DNA of 6,101 nt from Peptostreptococcaceae bacterium (GTDB taxonomy: Bacteria; Bacillota_A; Clostridia; Peptostreptococcales; Acidaminobacteraceae), in contig JABXKX010000141.1 in the NCBI GenBank assembly GCA_013619035.1, forward strand, positions 1 through 6,101. The letters run 5' to 3'. The notes beneath the pieces were generated by a model. It worked only from the letters and a program-made list of their open reading frames with translations. It was not told the origin of the DNA and did no database searches. How positions within the stretch are numbered: position 1 is the first letter of the stretch; the number at the start of each line of letters is the position of its first letter. A program made the translations under genes and the position numbers. Below, one piece after another: positions 1 to 6,101 of the stretch.

Positions 1-448
1 GTTAGCAGAGAAGTTAAACTGTTCATATAAATTATTATATACACCAGATTGGATATCAAAAGAAGCAAAAGAGACACTTTTAAAAGAACCAGAGATAAAA
101 GAAATTGTTTCAATGCTTGGAAAAATGGATATATTAATCTTTGGAATAGCAAGAGCCGATGTGATGGCAAAACGTAGACAACTAGATGATGAATCTATAT
201 TGGATATCATTGAAAAAGAAGCGGTCGCAGAAGCATTCGGATACTATTTTGATAAAGAAGGTAATATCGTTCATGAGATCACAACGATTGGTGTAGAGTT
301 AGAGAAACTTGATCAAGTTAAAGAACTGATTGCAGTAGCAGGTGGTGTTGATAAAGCCGAAGCTATAGCAGCGGTTTGTAAAATAAATAGAAATCTAGTC
401 CTAGTGACAGATGAGGAAGTTGCAAAGAAAATATTAAATAATATTTAA
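1..448 (+). CDS. cggR: Central glycolytic genes regulator CggR (SorC/DeoR family), C-terminal part, 5' truncated by window edge
   Basis: The reading frame is open from the first full codon at position 2 to the TAA at 446-448, giving 148 residues with no start in view; the ATG at 113 is internal. A full CggR is about 340 residues, so this is the last part of the sugar-phosphate-binding domain, and the N-terminal DNA-binding domain lies outside. Recognisable family stretches are [13 protein letters not shown], the [17 protein letters not shown] segment, the [16 protein letters not shown] segment and the [11 protein letters not shown] stretch near the end. In Bacillus subtilis CggR represses its own operon and is released by fructose-1,6-bisphosphate; the position directly before gap fits that role. 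The operator should lie upstream of the window. It uses CGT at least once for Arg and a more mixed codon set than gap, as expected for a weakly expressed regulator. Another SorC-family sugar regulator is possible but less likely given the neighbours. Confidence 0.87.
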   Translation, partial: LAEKLNCSYKLLYTPDWISKEAKETLLKEPEIKEIVSMLGKMDILIFGIARADVMAKRRQLDDESILDIIEKEAVAEAFGYYFDKEGNIVHEITTIGVELEKLDQVKELIAVAGGVDKAEAIAAVCKINRNLVLVTDEEVAKKILNNI

Positions 449-468
449 TTGTAAAATGGAGGAGAATT

Positions 469-1473
469 ATGAAAACAAGAGTAGCGATTAACGGGTTTGG
501 TAGAATTGGTAGATTAGCATTTAGATTAATGTTTGATAGTCCTGAGTTTGAGATTGTAGCATTAAACGACTTAACAAGTGCTAAAGCATTAGCTAACTTA
601 TTAAAGTATGACTCAGCACAAGGTAGATACAAGTCAAATTCTATTACTGCTGGTGAAGATTCAATTACAGTAGATGGAAAAGAAATCAAGATTTACTCTG
701 AGAGAGATCCTGAAGCATTACCATGGGGCGAGTTAAACGTAGATGTAGTTATCGAGTCAACTGGTTTCTTCAGAACTAAAGAATTAGCTGAGAAGCACAT
801 CACTGCTGGTGCTAAGAGAGTATTAATCTCTGCTCCTGCTAAAGGCGACATGAAGACAGTTGTTTACAATGTAAATGATAATATCTTAGATGGTACTGAA
901 ACAGTTCTTTCAGGTGCTTCTTGTACAACTAACTGTTTAGCTCCAATTGCACAAGTATTAGATAAAGAATTCGGATTAGTTAAAGGTTTAATGACTACTA
1001 TCCACGCATATACAAATGATCAAGTTACACTTGATGGTCCTCACTCTGACTTAAGAAGAGGTAGAGCTGCTGCTGCTAACATCGTACCTACAACTACTGG
1101 TGCTGCTGTTGCTGTTGGTCTTGTATTACCACAATTAAAAGGTAAATTAGACGGTGGTGCTATGAGAGTTCCAACTATCACTGGTTCATTAGTAGACTTA
1201 ACTGTTGAGTTAGGTAAAGATGTAACTGTTGAAGAAATCAACGCTGCTATGAAAGCTGCTTCAAACGAGACTTTAGGTTACACTGAAGATCCAATCGTTT
1301 CTACAGATGTTATCGGTATTGAGTTTGGTACATTATTTGATGCTGGTTGTACTACAGTATTAGAAGTAGATGGTAAGCAAATGGTTAAAGTTGTTATGTG
1401 GTATGACAACGAAATGTCTTACACTGCTCAAATGGTAAGATTAGCTAAGAAAATGGCTTCATTCAACAAATAA
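469..1473 (+). CDS. gap: Glyceraldehyde-3-phosphate dehydrogenase, NAD-dependent type, phosphorylating
   Basis: Converts glyceraldehyde-3-phosphate, phosphate and NAD+ to 1,3-bisphosphoglycerate and NADH in the cytoplasm. At 334 residues it is full length. The Rossmann motif INGFGRIGR is at residues 7-15. ASCTTNC carries catalytic Cys152, and His179 in TTIHAYTND is its partner. The LRRGRAAA and WYDNEMSY segments of the catalytic domain are present. Asp34 in ALNDLT, at the end of the second beta strand, together with the Pro of LDGPH, fits NAD rather than NADP use, so this looks like the glycolytic GapA type rather than gluconeogenic GapB. The start is fixed by GGAGGAG at 458-464, four bases before ATG. 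It lies 20 bp after cggR, and a strong hairpin follows the stop, so it may be expressed above the downstream genes. Codon use is strongly biased: Arg is always AGA, with many GCT and TTA codons, typical of a very highly expressed gene. Confidence 0.98.
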   Translation: MKTRVAINGFGRIGRLAFRLMFDSPEFEIVALNDLTSAKALANLLKYDSAQGRYKSNSITAGEDSITVDGKEIKIYSERDPEALPWGELNVDVVIESTGFFRTKELAEKHITAGAKRVLISAPAKGDMKTVVYNVNDNILDGTETVLSGASCTTNCLAPIAQVLDKEFGLVKGLMTTIHAYTNDQVTLDGPHSDLRRGRAAAANIVPTTTGAAVAVGLVLPQLKGKLDGGAMRVPTITGSLVDLTVELGKDVTVEEINAAMKAASNETLGYTEDPIVSTDVIGIEFGTLFDAGCTTVLEVDGKQMVKVVMWYDNEMSYTAQMVRLAKKMASFNK

Positions 1474-1481
1474 GAATTTAT

Positions 1482-1520
1482 AATAAGTGTCATAGCGGTT
1501 TAACCGCTATGACGTTTGTT
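1482..1520 (+). terminator. Terminator-like hairpin after gap
   Basis: The arms 1489-1498 (GTCATAGCGG) and 1504-1513 (CCGCTATGAC) are a perfect 10-bp stem with a 5-nt loop. Pairing can continue outward through AATAAGT and GTTTGTT to 1482/1520 with three G-U pairs. The core is the most GC-rich stem in the intergenic region, its 5' flank is A-rich, and the 3' side has TTTGTT followed by more T-rich sequence. It starts just after the gap stop. The T-tract is interrupted, so this is probably a partial (leaky) intrinsic terminator, or a 3'-end stabiliser for a gap transcript. Which one cannot be told from sequence. Confidence 0.72.
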
Positions 1521-1526
1521 CTGATG

Positions 1527-1555
1527 TTTATAATTTATTCCCCAAATTATATACT
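1527..1555 (+). promoter_or_regulatory. Possible sigma-A-type promoter for pgk-tpiA-gpmI-eno
   Basis: TTTATA (1527-1532, four of six to TTGACA) is followed after 17 bp by TATACT (1550-1555, five of six to TATAAT). The spacing is ideal, and initiation would fall near 1562, giving a pgk leader of about 190 nt. The site follows the gap terminator-like hairpin, a sensible place for a second promoter. In DNA this AT-rich such matches arise often by chance, so the call is tentative. Confidence 0.35.
1529..1551. repeat. Inverted repeat with C-run loop
   Basis: TATAATTT (1529-1536) and AAATTATA (1544-1551) are perfect 8-nt complements around the 7-nt loop ATTCCCC. The arms overlap the possible promoter elements, so as DNA it could be a protein site, and as read-through RNA from gap it would be a weak AT-only hairpin presenting four C residues. 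Confidence 0.55.
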
Positions 1556-1561
1556 CATTTT

Positions 1562-1584
1562 AAAGGAACACGAAGTGTTACTTT
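1562..1584. repeat. Small hairpin at the presumed start of the pgk leader
   Basis: AAAG-G-AACAC (1562-1571) pairs with GTGTT-A-CTTT (1575-1584) around a GAA loop: nine pairs and one G-A mismatch. It would sit at the extreme 5' end of an RNA starting near 1562, where such hairpins can protect mRNA from 5' decay. The role is inferred from position only. Confidence 0.45.
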
Positions 1585-1591
1585 TATGATC

Positions 1592-1603
1592 TGAAGCGTT
1601 TCA
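1592..1603. promoter_or_regulatory. Candidate LacI-family operator (Cra-like palindrome)
   Basis: TGAAGCGTTTCA is a 12-bp near-palindrome with a central CG and TGAA/TTCA half-sites, mismatching its own reverse complement only at the two R/Y positions flanking the CG. This is the shape of a LacI-family site and is very close to the Cra/FruR consensus TGAAWCGNTTCA. It is two bases shorter than the usual 14-bp CcpA cre (TGWAANCGNTNWCA), so it is not a standard cre. It lies about 30 bp downstream of the possible transcription start, a place suited to a roadblock repressor. No cognate regulator is in the window. Confidence 0.4.
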
Positions 1604-1612
1604 AAGAAAAAC

Positions 1613-1716
1613 TGATGGTCAGAACTTAATAATTAAGCTTTGAGTTAGACTAATTACTTTCCCCCAATTGTAATTAATTTGTTTTCATTGCCTTAATTAT
1701 TAACTTTTGAGTATCA
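1613..1716 (+). repeat. Long imperfect inverted repeat / hairpin upstream of pgk
   Basis: The outer arms are 1613-1637 and 1692-1716, 25 nt each; 21 positions are Watson-Crick pairs, two are G-U and two mismatch (1618/1711 and 1625/1704). The innermost 12 nt, TTAATAATTAAG and CTTAATTATTAA, pair perfectly. Inside is a second stem, TAATTAC (1651-1657) with GTAATTA (1670-1676), extendable outward, closing a 12-nt loop TTTCCCCCAATT. The whole unit can fold as one hairpin about 104 nt long. It ends some 20 nt before the pgk ribosome site and has no T-tract after it, so it is not an intrinsic terminator for + strand transcription. It may be a structured pgk leader, the core of a small RNA, or a small palindromic (MITE-like) insertion; no target-site duplication is obvious. 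Confidence 0.7.
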
Positions 1717-1751
1717 ATAAGAATTATATACGATAGGAGGATCAAGTTCTT

Positions 1752-2939
1752 ATGGCTAAAAAAAATGTAAAAGATATAGAACTGAAAGGCAAGAAAGTTT
1801 TAATTAGAGTTGACTTCAATGTTCCAATGAAAGATGGTGTGATTACTGACGATAATAGAATCGTTGCAGCACTTCCTACTATTAAGTACGTCCTAGAACA
1901 AGGTGGTAGAGTGGTAGCTTTTTCTCATTTAGGGAAAGTAAAAACAGAAGAAGACAAGAAGACAAAAACATTAAAGCCTGTAGCTGATAGATTAGCTGAA
2001 TTATTAGGTCAAGATGTAACATTTGTTCCAGAGACAAGAGGCGAAGCATTAGAAAATGCAGTTAACGCTTTAAATGATTCTGAAATTATGTTATTTGAAA
2101 ATACAAGATTCGAAGCTGGTGAAACTAAAAATGATCCGGAATTAGGTAAATATTGGGCATCACTTGGTGATGTATTTGTAAATGATGCATTTGGTACAGC
2201 TCATAGAGCACATGCTTCAAATAAAGGGATTGCTTCTCACTTAGGTGCTGTAGCAGGCTTCTTAATGCAAAAGGAAATAGATTTTATCGGTGGCGTTGTT
2301 GATGCTCCTGAGAGACCATTAATTGCTATCTTAGGTGGTGCGAAAGTTTCTGATAAGATCGGTGTTATTAATAACTTAATTGAAAAGGCGGATAAGATTT
2401 TAATCGGTGGCGGTATGATGTTCACTTTCTTAAAAGCTCAAGGTAAAGAAATTGGTAAATCTCTATTAGAAGAAGATAAAGTAGAACTTGCAAAAGAATT
2501 ACTTGCAAAAGCTGCTGCTAAAGGTGTAGAACTTGTTTTACCGACTGATACAATTATCTCTAAAGAATTTTCAAATGATGCGCCTTTCACTACAGTATCT
2601 GTAGATGAAATTCCTGCTGATGAAATGGGATTAGATGTTGGTGCTGATACGGTTAAATTATTCACTTCTATGTTAGAGGGCGCTAAAACAGTTGTTTGGA
2701 ATGGTCCTATGGGCGTATTCGAAATGTCAAACTTCGCTGGTGGAACAATCGGTGTTTGCAAGACTCTTGCTAACTTAGAGCAAGCAACAACTATTATTGG
2801 TGGTGGTGATTCTGCTGCTGCTGCAATCCAATTAGGATTTGCTGAGAAATTCACACATATTTCAACTGGTGGTGGTGCATCACTAGAATACTTAGAAGGT
2901 AAAGTATTACCTGGTATCGAGTCAATCGATAATAAATAG
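1752..2939 (+). CDS. pgk: Phosphoglycerate kinase
   Basis: Transfers the acyl phosphate of 1,3-bisphosphoglycerate to ADP, giving 3-phosphoglycerate and ATP. The 395 residues match the usual bacterial length. The N-terminal substrate domain has RVDFNVP (19-25), Arg36, His59 in SHLG, Arg119 in ENTRFE and Arg152 in GTAHRAHAS, the basic patch that holds 3-phosphoglycerate. The C-terminal nucleotide domain has GGAKVSDK with Lys198 and Lys202, [16 protein letters not shown], and GGGDS at 350-354. Residue 62, usually Arg in HLGR, is Lys here (HLGKVK). The start is supported by AGGAGG at 1735-1740, though the 11-nt gap to ATG is longer than at the other genes. tpiA follows after 9 bp and its ribosome site overlaps the pgk stop. 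All Arg codons I read are AGA. Upstream is the structured 278-bp intergenic region, so pgk may head a separately controlled sub-operon. Confidence 0.98.
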   Translation: MAKKNVKDIELKGKKVLIRVDFNVPMKDGVITDDNRIVAALPTIKYVLEQGGRVVAFSHLGKVKTEEDKKTKTLKPVADRLAELLGQDVTFVPETRGEALENAVNALNDSEIMLFENTRFEAGETKNDPELGKYWASLGDVFVNDAFGTAHRAHASNKGIASHLGAVAGFLMQKEIDFIGGVVDAPERPLIAILGGAKVSDKIGVINNLIEKADKILIGGGMMFTFLKAQGKEIGKSLLEEDKVELAKELLAKAAAKGVELVLPTDTIISKEFSNDAPFTTVSVDEIPADEMGLDVGADTVKLFTSMLEGAKTVVWNGPMGVFEMSNFAGGTIGVCKTLANLEQATTIIGGGDSAAAAIQLGFAEKFTHISTGGGASLEYLEGKVLPGIESIDNK

Positions 2940-2948
2940 GAGGCTATC

Positions 2949-3695
2949 ATGAGAAAACCAATTATTGCTGGAAACTGGAAAATGAACAAAACAATCAAAG
3001 AAGCGGTTGAGTTTGTTAATGAAATTAAAGGTCAAGTTGTAGATACAGAAGTAGAAGTTGTATTATGTGCACCTGCTACAATGTTAAAAGATATGAAAGA
3101 AGCTGCTAAAGGTACTAACGTTAAAATTGGTGCTCAAAACATGCACTACGAAGAATCAGGCGCTTTCACTGGTGAAATTGCTCCTGCTATGTTAAAAGAA
3201 ATCGATGTAGATTATGTTATCATTGGTCACTCTGAAAGAAGACAATACTTTGCAGAAACTAATGAAACTGTTAATAAGAAAGTATTAAAAGCTTTAGAAG
3301 TAGAAATCACACCAATCATGTGTTGTGGTGAAACTCTTGAGGAAAGAGAAGCTGGTAAGATGGAAGAAGTTATTAAAACTCAAATCGTCGCTGGTCTTAA
3401 AGATGTAACTGCTGCAAACATTCCTGATATGGTTATTGCTTATGAGCCAATCTGGGCAATTGGAACAGGTGTTACAGCTACGAGTGAGCAAGCAAATGAT
3501 GCAGTAGCTTTCATTAGAACACTTGTTAAAGAGTTATATACTGAAGAAGTATCTGAATCAATTCAAATCCAATACGGTGGATCTGTTAAACCTGCTAACG
3601 TTGAAGAGATCATGAATCAAACTGATATCGATGGTGCTTTAGTTGGTGGAGCTGCTCTTAAAGCAGATAGTTTTATGGAGTTAGTTAACTTTTAA
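2949..3695 (+). CDS. tpiA: Triose-phosphate isomerase
   Basis: Interconverts dihydroxyacetone phosphate and glyceraldehyde-3-phosphate, a TIM-barrel enzyme that works as a dimer in the cytoplasm. At 248 residues it is complete. GNWKMN at 8-13 gives substrate residues Asn9 and Lys11; His94 in IIGHSERR is the electrophile; Glu166 in AYEPIWAIGTG is the catalytic base, followed by the mobile loop 6; GGS at 210-212 and VGGA (Gly233-Gly234) bind the phosphate. No key residue is missing. AGGAGG at 2938-2943 overlaps the pgk TAG stop and sets the ATG at 2949, suggesting translational coupling. gpmI starts 10 bp after the stop. Arg is only AGA, as in gap, pgk and eno. A Cys-Cys pair (MCCGET) lies near residue 125. 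Confidence 0.98.
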   Translation: MRKPIIAGNWKMNKTIKEAVEFVNEIKGQVVDTEVEVVLCAPATMLKDMKEAAKGTNVKIGAQNMHYEESGAFTGEIAPAMLKEIDVDYVIIGHSERRQYFAETNETVNKKVLKALEVEITPIMCCGETLEEREAGKMEEVIKTQIVAGLKDVTAANIPDMVIAYEPIWAIGTGVTATSEQANDAVAFIRTLVKELYTEEVSESIQIQYGGSVKPANVEEIMNQTDIDGALVGGAALKADSFMELVNF

Positions 3696-3705
3696 GGAGA
3701 CTTAT

Positions 3706-5217
3706 ATGAAAAAGCCAGTAGCTTTAGTTGTCCTTGATGGTTGGGGTTGTAATAAGCCTTATGAATTCAATGCAATTCATTTGGCTAAGACACCAAACAT
3801 GGATAGCTATTTAGAAAAATATCCTAACACTAAATTACATACAAGTGGTTTAGCAGTTGGTTTACCTGATGGACAAATGGGTAACTCTGAAGTAGGACAT
3901 TTAAATATCGGCGCAGGCCGAGTTGTTTATCAAGCACTTACTAGAATCACAAAAGCAATAAAAGATGGTGAATTTTTCACAAATGAAGCCATGCAAGATG
4001 CAATAATAAATGTTAAAGAACATGATTCTGCTTTACACTTTATGGGACTTTTTTCACCAGGTGGTGTTCACAGTCACACGGAGCATATTAAAGGATTACT
4101 TCAATTAGCAAAAAAAGAAAATATTAAAAAAGTTTATGTTCACGCATTCTTAGATGGTCGTGATACAGCACCACAAAGTGCTGTAGAATTCATTAAAGAA
4201 TTTGAAGACTATATGGTTAAAGAAAACATTGGTGAGATTGCTACGATTAGTGGTCGTTACTATGCAATGGATAGAGATAAACGTTGGGATAGAGTTGAAA
4301 AAGCTTACAACAACTTAGTACATGGAAATGGTGTAAAAGCGGAGAGTGCAGTTGCTGCGATTGAAGCCTCATATGCTGTTGATGTAAATGATGAGTTTGT
4401 TTTACCTACAATTATCAATGAAGATGCAACCGTTAAAGATCATGACTCAATTATTTTCTTTAACTTCAGACCTGATAGAGCAAGAGAAATCACAAGAGCT
4501 TTTGTAGATGTAGAGTTTAATGATTTTGATAGAGATAAAAAAGATGTCACTTATGTGTGTATGACGGAATATGATAAGACGATTGAAAATGTTTCAGTTG
4601 CTTTCAAACCAGAATTACTTACAAATACACTGGGTGAATATTTAGCTAAAGAAGGTAAGACGCAACTTAGAATTGCTGAGACTGAAAAATATGCTCATGT
4701 AACATTTTTCTTTAATGGTGGTATTGAAGAACCAGAAGTTGGTGAATCAAGAGTACTTGTTAATTCACCAGATGTTGCAACATATGATTTAAAACCTGAA
4801 ATGTCAGCTTATGAAGTGACAGATGCTTTAGAAGCTGAATTAGATAAAGATTTACATGATGTAATCATATTAAACTATGCTAATCCTGATATGGTTGGTC
4901 ATACAGGTGTCTTAAACGCAGCTATTGAGGCTGTAGAAACAGTTGATGCTTGTTTGGGTAGAATCGTTGACAAAGTATTATCTAAAGGTGGTAGTCTATT
5001 AATCACTGCTGATCATGGTAATGCTGAAGAAATGAAGAATATGGAAACCGGAAATGCACAAACTGCTCATACAACTTTTGATGTACCACTTCTAATGATT
5101 GGTACAGAGAAGGAGCTAAAAGAAGACGGGAAATTATGTGATTTAGCGCCAACGCTTCTAGGACTTCTAGATATGAAAGTGCCAGAAGAAATGACAGGAA
5201 AATCACTATTAAAATAA
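3706..5217 (+). CDS. gpmI: 2,3-bisphosphoglycerate-independent phosphoglycerate mutase (Mn-dependent, alkaline phosphatase superfamily)
   Basis: Converts 3-phosphoglycerate to 2-phosphoglycerate through a phosphoserine intermediate, with two bound Mn ions. The 503 residues fit the family (about 505-515). The phosphatase-like domain has Asp11 in LDGWG, the phosphorylated Ser61 in MGNSEVGH, Asp395 and His399 in NPDMVGH, Asp436-His437 in DHGNAEE and His455 in TAHTT, the full metal-ligand set. The transferase domain between them has His122 in VHSH, Arg152-Asp153 in DGRD, Arg184 in SGRYY, and Arg255 and Arg258 in FRPDR; Lys328 in TEKYAH is also conserved. The ATG follows AAGGAGA (3694-3700), which overlaps the tpiA stop. 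Two TAA codons stand in tandem at its end. Unlike its neighbours it uses CGN for four Arg (3919, 4159, 4255, 4282) and more mixed Ala codons, suggesting weaker expression selection. It is unrelated to the cofactor-dependent GpmA mutases. Confidence 0.98.
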   Translation: MKKPVALVVLDGWGCNKPYEFNAIHLAKTPNMDSYLEKYPNTKLHTSGLAVGLPDGQMGNSEVGHLNIGAGRVVYQALTRITKAIKDGEFFTNEAMQDAIINVKEHDSALHFMGLFSPGGVHSHTEHIKGLLQLAKKENIKKVYVHAFLDGRDTAPQSAVEFIKEFEDYMVKENIGEIATISGRYYAMDRDKRWDRVEKAYNNLVHGNGVKAESAVAAIEASYAVDVNDEFVLPTIINEDATVKDHDSIIFFNFRPDRAREITRAFVDVEFNDFDRDKKDVTYVCMTEYDKTIENVSVAFKPELLTNTLGEYLAKEGKTQLRIAETEKYAHVTFFFNGGIEEPEVGESRVLVNSPDVATYDLKPEMSAYEVTDALEAELDKDLHDVIILNYANPDMVGHTGVLNAAIEAVETVDACLGRIVDKVLSKGGSLLITADHGNAEEMKNMETGNAQTAHTTFDVPLLMIGTEKELKEDGKLCDLAPTLLGLLDMKVPEEMTGKSLLK

Positions 5218-5220
5218 TAA

Positions 5221-6101
<881 letters not shown>

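Larger units (their letters stand above)
1474..1751. other. gap-pgk intergenic region rich in inverted repeats
   Basis: This 278-bp stretch holds no credible protein gene. It is AT-rich and contains a series of inverted repeats: a terminator-like hairpin (1482-1520), a hairpin with a C-run loop overlapping a possible promoter (1529-1551), a small hairpin (1562-1584), a LacI-family-type palindrome (1592-1603), and a long imperfect inverted repeat (1613-1716). The pgk ribosome site AGGAGG is at 1735-1740. All other gene junctions here are 9-21 bp, so this long spacer stands out and is the likeliest place for separate control of pgk-tpiA-gpmI-eno. Confidence 0.8.

Noticed and set aside
113..448. 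ATG at 113 as the start of a small 111-residue protein
   Set aside because: The frame is open upstream to the window edge and the upstream residues also match CggR; there is no ribosome site before 113.
1048..1062. Gly within [10 protein letters not shown] of GAPDH as an unusual substitution next to the cofactor-selecting Pro
   Set aside because: To my knowledge LDGPH is common in Clostridia-type GAPDH, so it is a lineage feature and not an anomaly.
1041..1241. Minus-strand open frames inside gap, pgk, tpiA, gpmI and eno
   Set aside because: They are antisense shadows of strongly conserved genes, produced by GCT- and GGT-rich codon use, with no protein family resemblance.
1524..1589. A 21-codon ORF (ATG 1524 to TGA 1587-1589) that could be a leader peptide
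   Set aside because: No ribosome-binding sequence precedes the ATG, the ORF overlaps the promoter candidate, and its composition is just AT-rich background.
1592..1603. Standard CcpA cre site
   Set aside because: The two half-sites are one base closer to the central CG on each side than in the 14-bp cre consensus, so a LacI-family site of another kind fits better.
1688..1717. TTGCCT-18-TATCAA as a second promoter close to pgk
   Set aside because: Both hexamers match at only four of six positions and the spacing is 18; in AT-rich DNA this is weaker than the 1527-1555 candidate.
1474..1751. T-box, known riboswitch, or CggR/Rex operator in the gap-pgk spacer
   Set aside because: I see no T-box GGTGG-type antiterminator sequence, no recognised aptamer core, no CGGGAC-type CggR repeats and no TTGTTAA/TTAACAA Rex palindrome.

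Overview
The window is most of a classical lower-glycolysis operon, all on the + strand, in the order cggR (3' end only), gap, pgk, tpiA, gpmI, eno (5' end only). Gene order, low GC, strong GGAGG ribosome sites, near-exclusive AGA for arginine and a CggR-type regulator just upstream of gap point to a low-GC Firmicute. The GAPDH and phosphoglycerate kinase read as Clostridia/Bacilli-like, but I cannot name a genus from this sequence alone. TGG encodes Trp and no gene needs TGA read-through, so the standard bacterial code fits.

Layout: 1-448 is the C-terminal 148 residues of a SorC-family central glycolytic regulator, open to the left edge. Twenty bases later comes gap (469-1473). A 278-bp non-coding gap follows (1474-1751), the only sizeable intergenic space. 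Then pgk (1752-2939), tpiA (2949-3695) and gpmI (3706-5217) are packed with 9-10 bp spacings, each downstream ribosome site touching the previous stop codon. eno starts at 5239 and runs off the right edge.

Together the enzymes carry glyceraldehyde-3-phosphate and dihydroxyacetone phosphate to phosphoenolpyruvate: TpiA interconverts the triose phosphates, Gap makes 1,3-bisphosphoglycerate and NADH, Pgk makes ATP, GpmI moves the phosphate from C3 to C2, and enolase removes water. CggR would sense fructose-1,6-bisphosphate and repress the operon from an operator upstream of the window.

The enzymes are ordinary. The part worth a second look is the gap-pgk intergenic region. It holds a strong terminator-like hairpin after gap, a possible second promoter, a 12-bp LacI-family-type (Cra-like) palindrome, and a long imperfect inverted repeat (1613-1716, two 25-nt arms) ending about 20 nt before the pgk ribosome site. 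Its left arm can also fold locally into a competing hairpin. Two separate hairpins there carry C4-C5 runs in their loops. This suggests a structured pgk leader, a gap 3'UTR-derived RNA or a small palindromic element; all regulatory roles are inferred.
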